From a virus: a DNA stretch of 20,492 bases. This document shows, in pieces, positions 8,001 to 15,754 of this stretch (within the stretch, counting starts at the first letter, position 1; the number at the start of each line of letters is the position of its first letter). The position numbers and the translations under genes are program-made. Location: positions 1-20,492 of the IMG/VR virus record IMGVR_UViG_3300020162_000359; one strand, given 5' to 3'. Below the pieces are notes generated by a model. That model was not told the DNA's origin and did not search any database. It saw only the letters and a program-made list of their open reading frames with translations.

Positions 8001-10972
8001 TATGAAGTAATTGGATTTTTAGCAGCACCTCTACCAACTGCCGCTGTTACTTTTGCACCATCCATATAAACATCTTTATTAGATAAATATGCTGTCTTTA
8101 ATTCATCTAATTTTTGTATTATCAAATCATCTTTATTATCACCTTGTCCACCGCCTCCTCCTAATAAATCTGCACCACCAACTGCCGCAAATAATCCAAC
8201 TGCGGTCATTGCAGGAACTGCTAACATACCTGCTCCAGCAAACGCAACTAACGCAGTTGATAAAGCGAAAAATGCAGATGCTATTGCAAAGATTCCTAAC
8301 GCACTTTCTATATTCATAAGTGGCATTAAAGTTGCCATCATATTTGTTATACTACCTATAATAACTGATATACCACTTGCTATAGCGGTTATTACACCAA
8401 CTAAAACTTCACCAATCGCTTTTACTAATGGAACTAATAAACTTAATCCAAATGCAAATATTGTAAATGCTCCTGCTAATGCCAATATCACCGCAACGCC
8501 TAACCAACCTACAGTTCCTGCAGTTGCACCGAATGATACCAACGCAGGCCCCAATACGTTTAATCCTGCCGCTGCTGTTCCCGCTGCAGCTCCAAATAAT
8601 GCCATACCAATTGCTCCAGGAATCATTAATATAAATGCAATTGCAGTTGCACCTAATGCTAAAACACCAGGCATAGTTGGAGCCATTTTAATCAATCCTT
8701 TTGCCAAATCACCTAATGCATTCCCAGCCGGTGATGCAAATACTGATAGTAATGCCATTCCTATTATACCAGGAATAATTAATATAAATCCTAATGATGC
8801 TACTGCTAATGCCAATGAACCCATCATCACAGAACCATCACCCATTTTTTTCAATCCTTTCGCCAATTCACCCAATCCTTTACCTGCACTATCAGCAAAT
8901 TTAGAAACTCCCCACATACCTATTAAACCAGGAGTTAATAATAAGAATCCTATTCCCGTTGGTATTAAGTTTAACGCTCCCTTAAGAACTTTTGTATCAC
9001 CCATTGCTTTTAATCCTTTTGATAAATCTTTAAGTTTGTCACCCATTGATTTATCTGCATTAACTGATTCTGTAGCTTCTTCAATTCCTTCCGGTGATGT
9101 TACTGAATCTATTTTATCATCAACAAAACTTTCCGCTTTTTCAGATGCTTTTTCCTGTACTTTATCCGCTATACTAGTTTCGGCTTGTTCTATAACTCCT
9201 CCTGCTGCTGCGGCTCCTCCTCCACCAACCATTTCCCATATTTTCATTGCACCGGCTTTTATCAAATTACCAAGCCAAGCTGCACTCGCAGTAACCCATC
9301 CCCACATTTTCATTAACATGCCACCTGACATACTATTCAAAGTTGTCATAAGTGTTCCTATTGAATTCATCCCTGACCCTAATTGGCCCATTAATATAAT
9401 TCCCTTTCCTATTGCACCTATAAATCCTCCACCAAATTCGTTTACTATCGCACTTATACCTTCCTTCATTGTACTAAACTCTTCGGTCAAAGTACCGGCA
9501 TTTTCAGCGATATTCTGCTGATTCATATACATCTTCTCCAATTCCGCTACACTTATTCCTAATGCTGCTGCCGCTGCATCTTTTTGGTACGCATCCATTT
9601 TATCCCACTCAGCCTTATCACCTAATTGTCTAAGTATTTCAGACATCGCTTCTTCCTGCTTACCCATATAGAATAACTCTCGTGCTCTACTTAAATTTAG
9701 GTCTTTACCTAACATTGCACTAGCTTCTAATTCTTTTTCAATAGAACTTTCAAAATCTAATAATGTATCTGCTATTTTAGCAGTAGTTGCAAAAGTTACA
9801 CCCAATTGTCTAGCTTGTATAGCTGCGTTCTTAATGTTGTCTCCACTTCCTTTTGCATATTTTGCAAAAGCTTCTCCATTAGCCGCTAAATCTTTCATTA
9901 CCGCCGAAGGTAGAACTCCTCTTAATTTTGCAGTTGCCTGAAGTGATTTAAGCATATTGGCTGCTTGGTCTGAAGTCGAACCTCGCATCTTACCAAACTC
10001 CGATGTTAGGTATGCAGCTTCAGTTCCGCTTATACCCATATTGTTTGCAATCAAGTTGGTATTCAATTGAGTACCAAATGAAGCCTCATTCATATCACCT
10101 AAATTATCTACTAAACCTTCAGCTGAACTTTGAGATTCTTTGAAAACCATTCCCAATACTCCGGCTGATGCAGTAAATCCATTGATTCCTTGACCTACCA
10201 TACCAAATGCTTTCTGCATTTCGAACATCTTACCAACAACTTTACCTACTCCAACTATGAGTAATCCAATTGCCAATGATGGTTTCTTTAACGCAGTAGT
10301 TATTTGATTTGCAATTGCGTTTAATCTACCTTTCATCTCCGCCGCTTCTTTATTCAACTCTTTGTATGCCTCTACTTCATCATCAGTCAATCCATGCATT
10401 ACTTCAAGTTCACGATTCGCAGCTACTAAGTTTTTATTAAAATCTCCTACTATACTAGACAATTGTGAATTACCCGCTATTATTGTCGCATTATCTTTGA
10501 TATGCTGTTGATAACTATCTGTTTGGGATTGTAAATTAGCCGCAGCCGCTTGTTGTTCTTCTTTAGTACCGGATGCTGCAGCTAAAACATCTCTCTGTGC
10601 TTCCGCCACCGCTAATCCTCTTTTTGCAAATTCAGCAGCAAACTCTATATCAGCAGGGTCGGTTAAACTAATCTGAACTTTACTTAATGATTTAAGTTGT
10701 TTATCCATTGAAGTGAACGACTTACCTAACGCAGTAGTTGCTCTCTCAGATATGGATATTTGCGATGCTAAATCACTAAAATCAGAAACAGTGGTTTTTA
10801 TACCTTTTGCTTTGTTAATATAGGCTTCGGTTTTACTAATCTTTTCTTGCAAGTCGGCAATAGCATCCGCATCACCCCTTTGCTGAGCATCAGCAAGGTC
10901 AGCCTGCTGTTTGGCTAAATTTTCGACCGCCTTAGCTTCCGCATTGATTAGTTTTATTTTTTCCCCTGCCAT
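8000..10972 (-). CDS. Tail tape measure protein
   Basis: This 990-residue protein most likely sets tail length and is threaded through the tail tube. Residues 1-220 are mainly helical and rich in Ala, Gln, Lys and Glu, as in coiled coils. A hydrophobic segment follows at about 233-247. Residues 640-930 are strongly hydrophobic, with repeated Gly-rich helices (FILIIPGIIGMALL, AFILMIPGAIGMALF). The C-terminal 45 residues are polar again (QKLDELKTAYLSNKDVYMDG). Length, composition and position between the chaperone-like genes and the baseplate genes all fit. At the usual ~1.5 angstrom per residue, a tail of roughly 150 nm is inferred. It starts 6 nt after the 65-residue gene and shares its stop with the next start (TAATG). 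Confidence 0.88.
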   Translation of the reverse strand: MAGEKIKLINAEAKAVENLAKQQADLADAQQRGDADAIADLQEKISKTEAYINKAKGIKTTVSDFSDLASQISISERATTALGKSFTSMDKQLKSLSKVQISLTDPADIEFAAEFAKRGLAVAEAQRDVLAAASGTKEEQQAAAANLQSQTDSYQQHIKDNATIIAGNSQLSSIVGDFNKNLVAANRELEVMHGLTDDEVEAYKELNKEAAEMKGRLNAIANQITTALKKPSLAIGLLIVGVGKVVGKMFEMQKAFGMVGQGINGFTASAGVLGMVFKESQSSAEGLVDNLGDMNEASFGTQLNTNLIANNMGISGTEAAYLTSEFGKMRGSTSDQAANMLKSLQATAKLRGVLPSAVMKDLAANGEAFAKYAKGSGDNIKNAAIQARQLGVTFATTAKIADTLLDFESSIEKELEASAMLGKDLNLSRARELFYMGKQEEAMSEILRQLGDKAEWDKMDAYQKDAAAAALGISVAELEKMYMNQQNIAENAGTLTEEFSTMKEGISAIVNEFGGGFIGAIGKGIILMGQLGSGMNSIGTLMTTLNSMSGGMLMKMWGWVTASAAWLGNLIKAGAMKIWEMVGGGGAAAAGGVIEQAETSIADKVQEKASEKAESFVDDKIDSVTSPEGIEEATESVNADKSMGDKLKDLSKGLKAMGDTKVLKGALNLIPTGIGFLLLTPGLIGMWGVSKFADSAGKGLGELAKGLKKMGDGSVMMGSLALAVASLGFILIIPGIIGMALLSVFASPAGNALGDLAKGLIKMAPTMPGVLALGATAIAFILMIPGAIGMALFGAAAGTAAAGLNVLGPALVSFGATAGTVGWLGVAVILALAGAFTIFAFGLSLLVPLVKAIGEVLVGVITAIASGISVIIGSITNMMATLMPLMNIESALGIFAIASAFFALSTALVAFAGAGMLAVPAMTAVGLFAAVGGADLLGGGGGQGDNKDDLIIQKLDELKTAYLSNKDVYMDGAKVTAAVGRGAAKNPITS
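8414..9037 (-). repeat. Four ~52-residue hydrophobic repeats in the tape measure
   Basis: Residues about 646-853 of the tape measure divide into four units beginning KLKDLSKGLKAMG, GLGELAKGLKKMG, ALGDLAKGLIKM and GLNVLGPALVSFG. Each has an amphipathic helix followed by a hydrophobic helical hairpin with a central (I/T)PG. Units 2 and 3 are closest. The pattern suggests growth by internal duplication, a known way for tape measures to change length. Confidence 0.75.
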
Positions 10973-10978
10973 TTATTA

Positions 10979-11176
10979 TTATTTCTTCTTATTAATTTTA
11001 TCTAAGATTTTTTGCAAATCATCTAAAGAATCACTCGTGTTTTTAAGTGCTTTAGCTAATTCAGGATTTCTTTCTGCTGATTTTTCTATGAAATACTTAT
11101 CTAATCCTCTTTTATAGGAATCCATAAAGCTATCTACAAATTTATTAAGAATCCCTTCTCTAATAGGTTGTTTCAT
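10979..11176 (-). CDS. Small charged protein upstream of the tape measure
   Basis: This 65-residue product is of unknown family, highly charged and probably all helical (KALKNTSDSLDDLQKILDKI at the C-terminal end, ending in NKKK). It is preceded by a promoter-like motif and a terminator, so it appears to lead the tape-measure/baseplate transcription unit, and its stop is 6 nt before the tape measure start. A helper of the tape measure is possible from position alone; no motif proves it. Confidence 0.7.
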   Translation of the reverse strand: MKQPIREGILNKFVDSFMDSYKRGLDKYFIEKSAERNPELAKALKNTSDSLDDLQKILDKINKKK

Positions 11177-11196
11177 TGTGAGTATATTTTTACTAA

Positions 11197-11205
11197 TATA
11201 AATAT
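11197..11205 (-). promoter_or_regulatory. Repeated ATATTTATA element before the tape-measure unit
   Basis: The coding strand reads ATATTTATA, 21 nt before the ATG of the 65-residue gene. It sits just downstream of the terminator at 11211-11239, so a promoter for the tape-measure/baseplate unit is sensible here. Confidence 0.42.
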
Positions 11206-11210
11206 TGGAT

Positions 11211-11239
11211 AAAAAAATAAGGGGTGATTACACCCCTTA
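11211..11239 (-). terminator. Intrinsic terminator after the chaperone-like unit
   Basis: On the minus strand, a 9-bp stem (arms at 11231-11239 and 11218-11226, core CCCC/GGGG) with a 4-nt loop is followed by seven Ts (11217-11211). It lies 8 nt after the stop of the downstream chaperone-like frame, in the direction of transcription. Confidence 0.85.
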
Positions 11240-11246
11240 AATTTTA

Positions 11247-11543
11247 CTATCTCATCCTTACTTTTGAAGAACCACCAGAAGGAACTTTTGTTTTCCTATT
11301 GGCTCTATCATATTCTTCTTTCTCTTTTTTCTTTAAATCTACTAACTTTTTAAGATAAAATCTCCTCCAATGAATTGGCATTGTATATACATCTTTCCAA
11401 GTAAATCCATTACCATATTGAACCAAACTCCAAATCTCTTCGTGAAGTTGTGTGGAGTAATTAGTTGGAAGGGTAAAAAAAGCTAACCCCAAAAGGTATA
11501 TCAAGTGCCTCCCTCTCACCGGTAATATCTGATACAAATTCAA
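11247..11543 (-). CDS. Tail assembly chaperone-like T segment, probably by frameshift
   Basis: This frame overlaps the end of the 253-residue gene and has no ATG until deep inside its conserved part. The first in-frame possible start is TTG at 11543, with no ribosome binding site. The distinctive part is after the slip site, about 75 residues from 11474 to the stop: QLHEEIWSLVQYGNGFTWKD, then VYTMPIHWRRFYLKKL, and a basic tail. Short Trp-rich second frames like this occur beside tape measure genes in many phages and are translated as the T part of a G/GT chaperone fusion. I infer the same here: about 249 residues of the first frame plus 75 of this one, about 324 in total. It could instead be a separate gene or reflect an indel in the T run. 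Confidence 0.7.
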   Translation of the reverse strand: MNLYQILPVRGRHLIYLLGLAFFTLPTNYSTQLHEEIWSLVQYGNGFTWKDVYTMPIHWRRFYLKKLVDLKKKEKEEYDRANRKTKVPSGGSSKVRMR

Positions 11544-12222
11544 ATTTTAAATCCAAATCAGGTGCAAACTCTCTAACATGCGCTCTTAATGCTCTACTAT
11601 CTTGAGCTAACAATTGATTACTTACCCAATTATTAATGAATCCTCTTTCAGTATTACCTTCAACCTCTACTATCATCTTTCTTAATCTAGTCGTAACTTC
11701 AACAGGATTAGTACCCTTTGATAATTTATCTAATGCAGCTACTTCAGCTTGCACATCCTTCTCATCTCTGTGTGATAATAATTTGAATTTAATCTTTTTA
11801 TTAGATTGAGGTAGTGTGAATTCATAACGATTATCTCTTCTTAATTTAGAATAATCGATTTCCTTTGTTTGAACTTTAGATAAATCAATCGTTACTTGCT
11901 GCCTTTCACCACTAAATGGGTCAGATACTTCTACTTGATAAGCCGCTCCATATCCTAAAATACGAGTTGCTAACATAATAGCGTTCTTATCACCTGTAAC
12001 TAAGTCATCAATAGTGGTATCAACAACCACCGATTCTAATAACTTATCTAATACAATACCTTTTTTGATTAGGTTCTGAGAAGAAAGAATATCTTCCTCT
12101 CTTGCGGTCATATATTTGATGGTAACTTGTCCGGTTGCCAATGGATGACCTTCTGGGTAACATTTTCCTTCCGATGGTAATGATATCACCTCTGTTGGAA
12201 ATTCATAATTTTTTTCTGCCAT
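11461..12222 (-). CDS. T4 gp26/gp51-type tail assembly or baseplate protein
   Basis: The 253-residue product has FPTEVISLPSEGKCYPEGHP at its N-terminus, then IKYMTAREEDILSSQNL and LDKLLESVVVD, a pattern I associate with T4-like baseplate/hub-assembly proteins (gp26/gp51 family). The middle (GDKNAIMLATRILGYGAAY) is also typical. It sits between tube and tape measure, the usual place of tail assembly chaperones, and is the only full gene of its transcription unit, bounded by terminators on both sides. Its last codons read AGC TTT TTT TAC CCT TCC AAC TAA, containing the T7 run that could shift ribosomes into the overlapping frame. The chaperone role is inferred from position and the overlap. Confidence 0.75.
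   Translation of the reverse strand: MAEKNYEFPTEVISLPSEGKCYPEGHPLATGQVTIKYMTAREEDILSSQNLIKKGIVLDKLLESVVVDTTIDDLVTGDKNAIMLATRILGYGAAYQVEVSDPFSGERQQVTIDLSKVQTKEIDYSKLRRDNRYEFTLPQSNKKIKFKLLSHRDEKDVQAEVAALDKLSKGTNPVEVTTRLRKMIVEVEGNTERGFINNWVSNQLLAQDSRALRAHVREFAPDLDLKFEFVSDITGEREALDIPFGVSFFYPSN
11475..11481 (-). other. Candidate +1 (or -2) frameshift site, T7 run
   Basis: The coding strand has seven Ts, read AGC TTT TTT TAC in the first frame, 12 nt before its TAA. A Phe tRNA on the second TTT can move forward one base and still pair with TTT, continuing as ACC CTT CCA in the overlapping frame. A -2 slip would also re-pair and add one Phe. The -1 frame is not the one that is open downstream. Confidence 0.6.
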
Positions 12223-12243
12223 AATAATAACTTATTGTTTGTA

Positions 12244-12252
12244 TATAAATAT
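12244..12252 (-). promoter_or_regulatory. Repeated ATATTTATA element before the chaperone-like gene
   Basis: The coding strand reads ATATTTATA, 22 nt before the ATG at 12222, within a long alternating AT run and followed by CAAACAA, as in the copy at 2161-2169. TTTG tetramers lie 15 and 20 nt upstream of the TATATTTA core. It lies just downstream of the terminator at 12271-12305, which supports a promoter role for the isolated chaperone-like unit. Confidence 0.45.
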
Positions 12253-12270
12253 ATATATCACAAATTTTCA

Positions 12271-12305
12271 AAACAAAAAAAGGGGAAGTAATTAAACTTC
12301 CCCTT
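12271..12305 (-). terminator. Intrinsic terminator after the tail tube gene
   Basis: On the minus strand, a perfect 10-bp stem (arms 12296-12305 and 12280-12289, AAGGGGAAGT pairing with ACTTCCCCTT) has a 6-nt loop and is followed by five Ts, G and three Ts. It begins 20 nt after the tail tube stop. Confidence 0.9.
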
Positions 12306-12325
12306 AATATATTGTGTTTTAGTGA

Positions 12326-12817
12326 TTAGAATTCTAAGATTGCGTAATCGTAAGTCAAAGTGATTTCGATTTGCGCAGGGTCTGTAGCATTACTCCAATC
12401 CAAGTCACCGAAGTTAGCTTGAGAGATAAATGCTCCTTTTAGTTTCCATTGCTCAATTTTATCACCTACTGGACCTAACATATAGAAATCCACATCCTTC
12501 TTATAGAATTCTGCGTATCCATCTCTACCTGTCAATGATTCATGTGATGTTCTAATCCACTCCATTACCGCTTGAGCTCCAGAAGGAACGATTGGGTCAA
12601 ACAATGTAAGTGCTACATCTTGCCAATCACCCTTTCCTTTTAACTTTCTTTTCACGTTGATGTGGTCTAATACAACCGTCTCAAACTGAATTGTAGGTCT
12701 GTTTGCTACTCTTACTAAGTATGAAGGAATACCATCGATTTCTACGATGAATCTATTTTTCATCTTAGGTTCGAAATTGGTATAAAACATTTCGTTAAAT
12801 TCTAATACTTCTGCCAT
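12326..12817 (-). CDS. Tail tube protein (T4 gp19-like)
   Basis: The 163-residue product matches the T4 gp19 type of tube protein in size and layout. It starts EFNEMFYTNFEPKMKNRFIV, followed by EIDGIPSYLVRVANRP, a KRKLKGKGDW segment and the ending ITLTYDYAILEF. Many copies stack into the inner tube through which DNA passes. It follows the sheath gene by 38 nt in the standard sheath-tube order, carries its own ATATTTATA motif, and is closed by the terminator downstream. Tube needs high copy number, which fits an extra promoter. Confidence 0.92.
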   Translation of the reverse strand: MAEVLEFNEMFYTNFEPKMKNRFIVEIDGIPSYLVRVANRPTIQFETVVLDHINVKRKLKGKGDWQDVALTLFDPIVPSGAQAVMEWIRTSHESLTGRDGYAEFYKKDVDFYMLGPVGDKIEQWKLKGAFISQANFGDLDWSNATDPAQIEITLTYDYAILEF

Positions 12818-12834
12818 TTTATTACTTTATTTTA

Positions 12835-12843
12835 TATAAATAT
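12835..12843 (-). promoter_or_regulatory. Repeated ATATTTATA element before the tail tube gene
   Basis: The coding strand reads ATATTTATA, 18 nt before the tube ATG in the 38-nt gap after the sheath gene. It could give extra tube transcripts. Confidence 0.4.
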
Positions 12844-12855
12844 TAGTTATTCAAA

Positions 12856-15198
12856 TTATACACTAAAAGTTGCTCCTGTCGGTAAGATATTGAAATCTAT
12901 TACGATAAATTCAGCAGTTTTAGCAGGTTGTAAAAACACAGAACCTTGTAATATGTTTCTGTCGATTACATCCGGTGTATTATTTGTCTCGTCCATAACC
13001 ACTCTAAATGCATATAAACCTTGTCTTTGTTGAACGCTCTCTAAGTAAGGGTTTACTGTATTTAAGAATTTAGCTCTTGTTTGTCCGGTGTTTTGTTCGA
13101 ACACTAAGAATCTAGAAGTAGATGCAACGAACTTCTTCAAGTTAATTAACAATCTTCTTACGTTGATTCTATCTAATGCCGATGCACTTTCTTGTAAAGT
13201 TTTTTGTCCAAATGCACTAATACCTTGTCCAGGGAATGCCGCAATTGGGTTTACTTTTCCTTCGTATAATGTATCTCTTTCAGATTGAGTTAATCTATTC
13301 ATTACTTGAACCGCTCCCTGAATACCACCTCTGTTTAAACCAGCTGGTGCGAACCATTCAGCACCTAATCTATCGTTCTGTGCATATGTACCAACTAATA
13401 AAACTGAAGGAGGTACAGGTAAAATTCTATTTGTCAATGAATCAACTGTCTTAACCCAAGGATAATAAGTACCTGCGTAATTAGAATCAACTTGTCCTGC
13501 TTCTTCTACTACAGAAGTAATATCATCATTTGCTCCAACAAAATCTGCTATATAAAATACATCTTCTCTCGCCTCACAAACATCAATTGCTTTCTGTGAT
13601 ACATAATTATGTTCTTTTCTAATAATACCAGGAGTTACTAATAAATTGATATCTATCTCGTCTGCATTTGAAAGTGTATTCAAAGCTTTCACATATGCCT
13701 TTGTTCCCCATGCTGCAGAACCATTACAATTAATGCCCTGTGTATTATTACTAACTATATCCCCACCTTTTTTGATTGGTATAGTTGGATTAATTCCACT
13801 ATATCCACCTTGTAATGCTAAACAGAAGTTTCTCTTTGCGATAGTGGCAGTTGCATCTGAACCACTTAGTTCACTTGCATCCAATCCAACTTGTGTATCT
13901 AATCCAAAAACTATGTTTGAACCTGTTCCAGCTGAAGCCGGTATTGGGTTTAGATAGTTTTTGTTATTTTTATAAGCAATAGTATCGGTATCTCCGAACT
14001 CAAACCCACTTGAATTAGTTCCATTTGTAGATGCAGTTGTATATTCTACAACTGGAAAATCAGTACCTACTACCTGACCGGTTAAATAAACAGGTAATTC
14101 ATATGCCGCAAATCCAAAAGGAGATGCATTTATTGGAAATGTACCATCTGCTTTTACTTCTACATAAATAAATTTACTTTTATTTGAATAATCACCAAAT
14201 TCTTTTATTTTTCCAGTTGATTCAATTGTAATATATCTATCACCAATTCTTCTAGCTATGTAGTTAGGGGAATTTGGATTTAAATTTAAATTACTATAAG
14301 TTTCCAACACAACCTTTCTCTTATCAGTATCATTAAAATCTCTAACCGTTAATGTAAATGTACCATAATCGTCATTTATTATTTTTACATTAGAAATTTG
14401 AATTTTGAATCTTTGGTTTTCACTCTCTCCGTGTGAAATTGTTTTAACTTTAAATAAATCATATCTACTCGTACCATTAAATATTTGGGAAAGAATCCAT
14501 GGAGTTTCTGCATTAGAATATCCATTATCCATCACTCTAAAGTTCTGAATAGGAAGTTCAGCTACGTTTACAGAACCATCTTCTGCGCCGGTATATGTAG
14601 CATCAATCAAATTAGATTCATCAAATACTATGTTAGCATATTTAGTTTTTTTAGTAGTAGGTGTAGTTCCCAATACTTTATCAATTGAATTGGCCTGCGT
14701 TAAGTCTATAGAAACTGTATAAGGTGTTGCACCTAAAGTTAATATGAATTCATGAGCCTCTAATCCAACAGGTTGAACATCTGTTGTTCCAACAGTTGCA
14801 GCAGATGAAGTCAATGACCCTTCTGCATTAGATGATGTACTTTCAAGTACAGCGATTACTCTTTTTGTAGGACCAGTTCCATCCTGTCCGTAAACTACAT
14901 ATGTTCCACCGCTTCCTCCTGCTAAAGTAGTATGACCATCTGTTCCTGCTACTCTAACTACGGTTACTGAACCGGCATCTCTTAAATAATTCTGTACTGT
15001 ATAACCTGTGTAATAATCTTTCGGTGCTCCAAAGATTTGTTCATATTCAGCTTGTGACGTTACTAACGTAGGAACGAATGCAGGTCCCTTTTCTGTAGGG
15101 CCTACAATAGCTGCACCTATTTGTGATATACCTTGTGGTAAGAAAGAAAGGTCATTTTCTCTCGTAAATACACCAGGTGATACAATTTTCTCTGCCAT
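12856..15198 (-). CDS. Contractile tail sheath protein (T4 gp18-like)
   Basis: The 780-residue product forms the contractile sheath. The N-terminus (SPGVFTRENDLSFLPQG, AAIVGPTEKGPAFVPT, then the FGAPKDYYTGYTVQNYL and VTVVRVAG segments) is the standard opening of sheath proteins. The last ~160 residues carry NRGGIQGAV, SERDTLY, VNPIAAFPGQGISAFGQKTL and SALDRINVRRLLINLKKFV, the conserved sheath core that grips neighbours. The middle, about 100-500, is a large variable beta-rich insertion, making it longer than T4 gp18 (659 residues); such domains usually face outward. It starts 58 nt after the small coiled-coil gene and has its own upstream motif. Confidence 0.95.
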   Translation of the reverse strand: MAEKIVSPGVFTRENDLSFLPQGISQIGAAIVGPTEKGPAFVPTLVTSQAEYEQIFGAPKDYYTGYTVQNYLRDAGSVTVVRVAGTDGHTTLAGGSGGTYVVYGQDGTGPTKRVIAVLESTSSNAEGSLTSSAATVGTTDVQPVGLEAHEFILTLGATPYTVSIDLTQANSIDKVLGTTPTTKKTKYANIVFDESNLIDATYTGAEDGSVNVAELPIQNFRVMDNGYSNAETPWILSQIFNGTSRYDLFKVKTISHGESENQRFKIQISNVKIINDDYGTFTLTVRDFNDTDKRKVVLETYSNLNLNPNSPNYIARRIGDRYITIESTGKIKEFGDYSNKSKFIYVEVKADGTFPINASPFGFAAYELPVYLTGQVVGTDFPVVEYTTASTNGTNSSGFEFGDTDTIAYKNNKNYLNPIPASAGTGSNIVFGLDTQVGLDASELSGSDATATIAKRNFCLALQGGYSGINPTIPIKKGGDIVSNNTQGINCNGSAAWGTKAYVKALNTLSNADEIDINLLVTPGIIRKEHNYVSQKAIDVCEAREDVFYIADFVGANDDITSVVEEAGQVDSNYAGTYYPWVKTVDSLTNRILPVPPSVLLVGTYAQNDRLGAEWFAPAGLNRGGIQGAVQVMNRLTQSERDTLYEGKVNPIAAFPGQGISAFGQKTLQESASALDRINVRRLLINLKKFVASTSRFLVFEQNTGQTRAKFLNTVNPYLESVQQRQGLYAFRVVMDETNNTPDVIDRNILQGSVFLQPAKTAEFIVIDFNILPTGATFSV

Positions 15199-15227
15199 AT
15201 TAATTGTTGTTTAATTTAGTTTACTAC

Positions 15228-15236
15228 TATAAATAT
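15228..15236 (-). promoter_or_regulatory. Repeated ATATTTATA element before the tail sheath gene
   Basis: The coding strand reads ATATTTATA, 30 nt before the sheath ATG in a 58-nt gap. There is no Shine-Dalgarno sequence before the ATG. Confidence 0.42.
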
Positions 15237-15256
15237 CAAATGAAACCTCCAAAATA

Positions 15257-15508
15257 TTATTGCACTGGTTTAAATTCGCCAGTAATTAAATCTACTGTCC
15301 CTTCTCCGTATGCAGTTTTTAATTTTTCGAACAAATCTGCCTCTTTTTTCTGAATTTCTTTTAAAGTTGCATAGTTTGTTTCATTCTCTTCCTCCAACTC
15401 CTTAATTCTACTTTGAACTGAACCTATGTTTGCAAATGCATTAGCAAAATCTGTTCTTAATTCATTAATTGTTTGTAACTCTTCTTCCGATAACTTTTTG
15501 TTTTCCAT
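15257..15508 (-). CDS. Small coiled-coil protein of unknown function
   Basis: This 83-residue protein is highly charged. Residues about 5-70 have a helical heptad-like pattern (EELQTINELRTDFANAF, VQSRIKELEEENETNY, KKEADLFEKLKTAYG), so a coiled coil is likely. The end GTVDLITGEFKPVQ is a short beta-type tail. The family is not recognised. It lies immediately upstream of the sheath gene with a promoter-like motif of its own; a virion or assembly role is possible but not shown. Confidence 0.75.
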   Translation of the reverse strand: MENKKLSEEELQTINELRTDFANAFANIGSVQSRIKELEEENETNYATLKEIQKKEADLFEKLKTAYGEGTVDLITGEFKPVQ

Positions 15509-15546
15509 TTTGTTTAAATTTGGGTTTGTTTATACTAATATATATG

Positions 15547-15555
15547 TATAAATAT
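15547..15555 (-). promoter_or_regulatory. Repeated ATATTTATA element before the coiled-coil gene
   Basis: The coding strand reads ATATTTATA, 39 nt before the ATG at 15508 and touching the stop codon of the preceding 61-residue gene. It is the farthest of the six copies from its start codon. Confidence 0.38.
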
Positions 15556-15740
15556 TACGATAAATGTGTAATCTTATATTTAGCACCAAAATTATCTAAA
15601 CTTTCTAATTCTTCTGCTTTTTTAGCCGCATCTTCCTCTTTTTCGAAGATAGACACCCCACTCCAGGTCTCATCTGAACTTACCCAGAATTTAGAAATAA
15701 CTCTACTATCTTTTACTAATTGTTTTATTATCTTAAACAT
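15555..15740 (-). CDS. Small unknown protein after the Hint-domain gene
   Basis: This 61-residue product is of no recognised family. The N-terminus (FKIIKQLVKDSRVISKFWVS) reads as a basic helix or strand, the middle has WSGVSIF, and a helix EKEEDAAKKAEELESL follows. It starts 14 nt after the Hint protein stop and is probably on the same transcript. It is short, so it could be a spurious call, but the spacing and direction fit the operon. Confidence 0.6.
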   Translation of the reverse strand: MFKIIKQLVKDSRVISKFWVSSDETWSGVSIFEKEEDAAKKAEELESLDNFGAKYKITHLS

Positions 15741-15754
15741 ATTATATTATTTTA

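Noticed and set aside
9036-9521. 161-residue plus-strand open frame
   Set aside because: It is antisense to the tape measure, Pro/Ala/Ile-rich by complement of that gene's Gly/Ala-rich codons, and has no leader or neighbours on that strand.
13646-13957. 103-residue plus-strand open frame
   Set aside because: It lies wholly inside the sheath gene on the other strand, with no recognisable domain; a shadow of the sheath reading frame.
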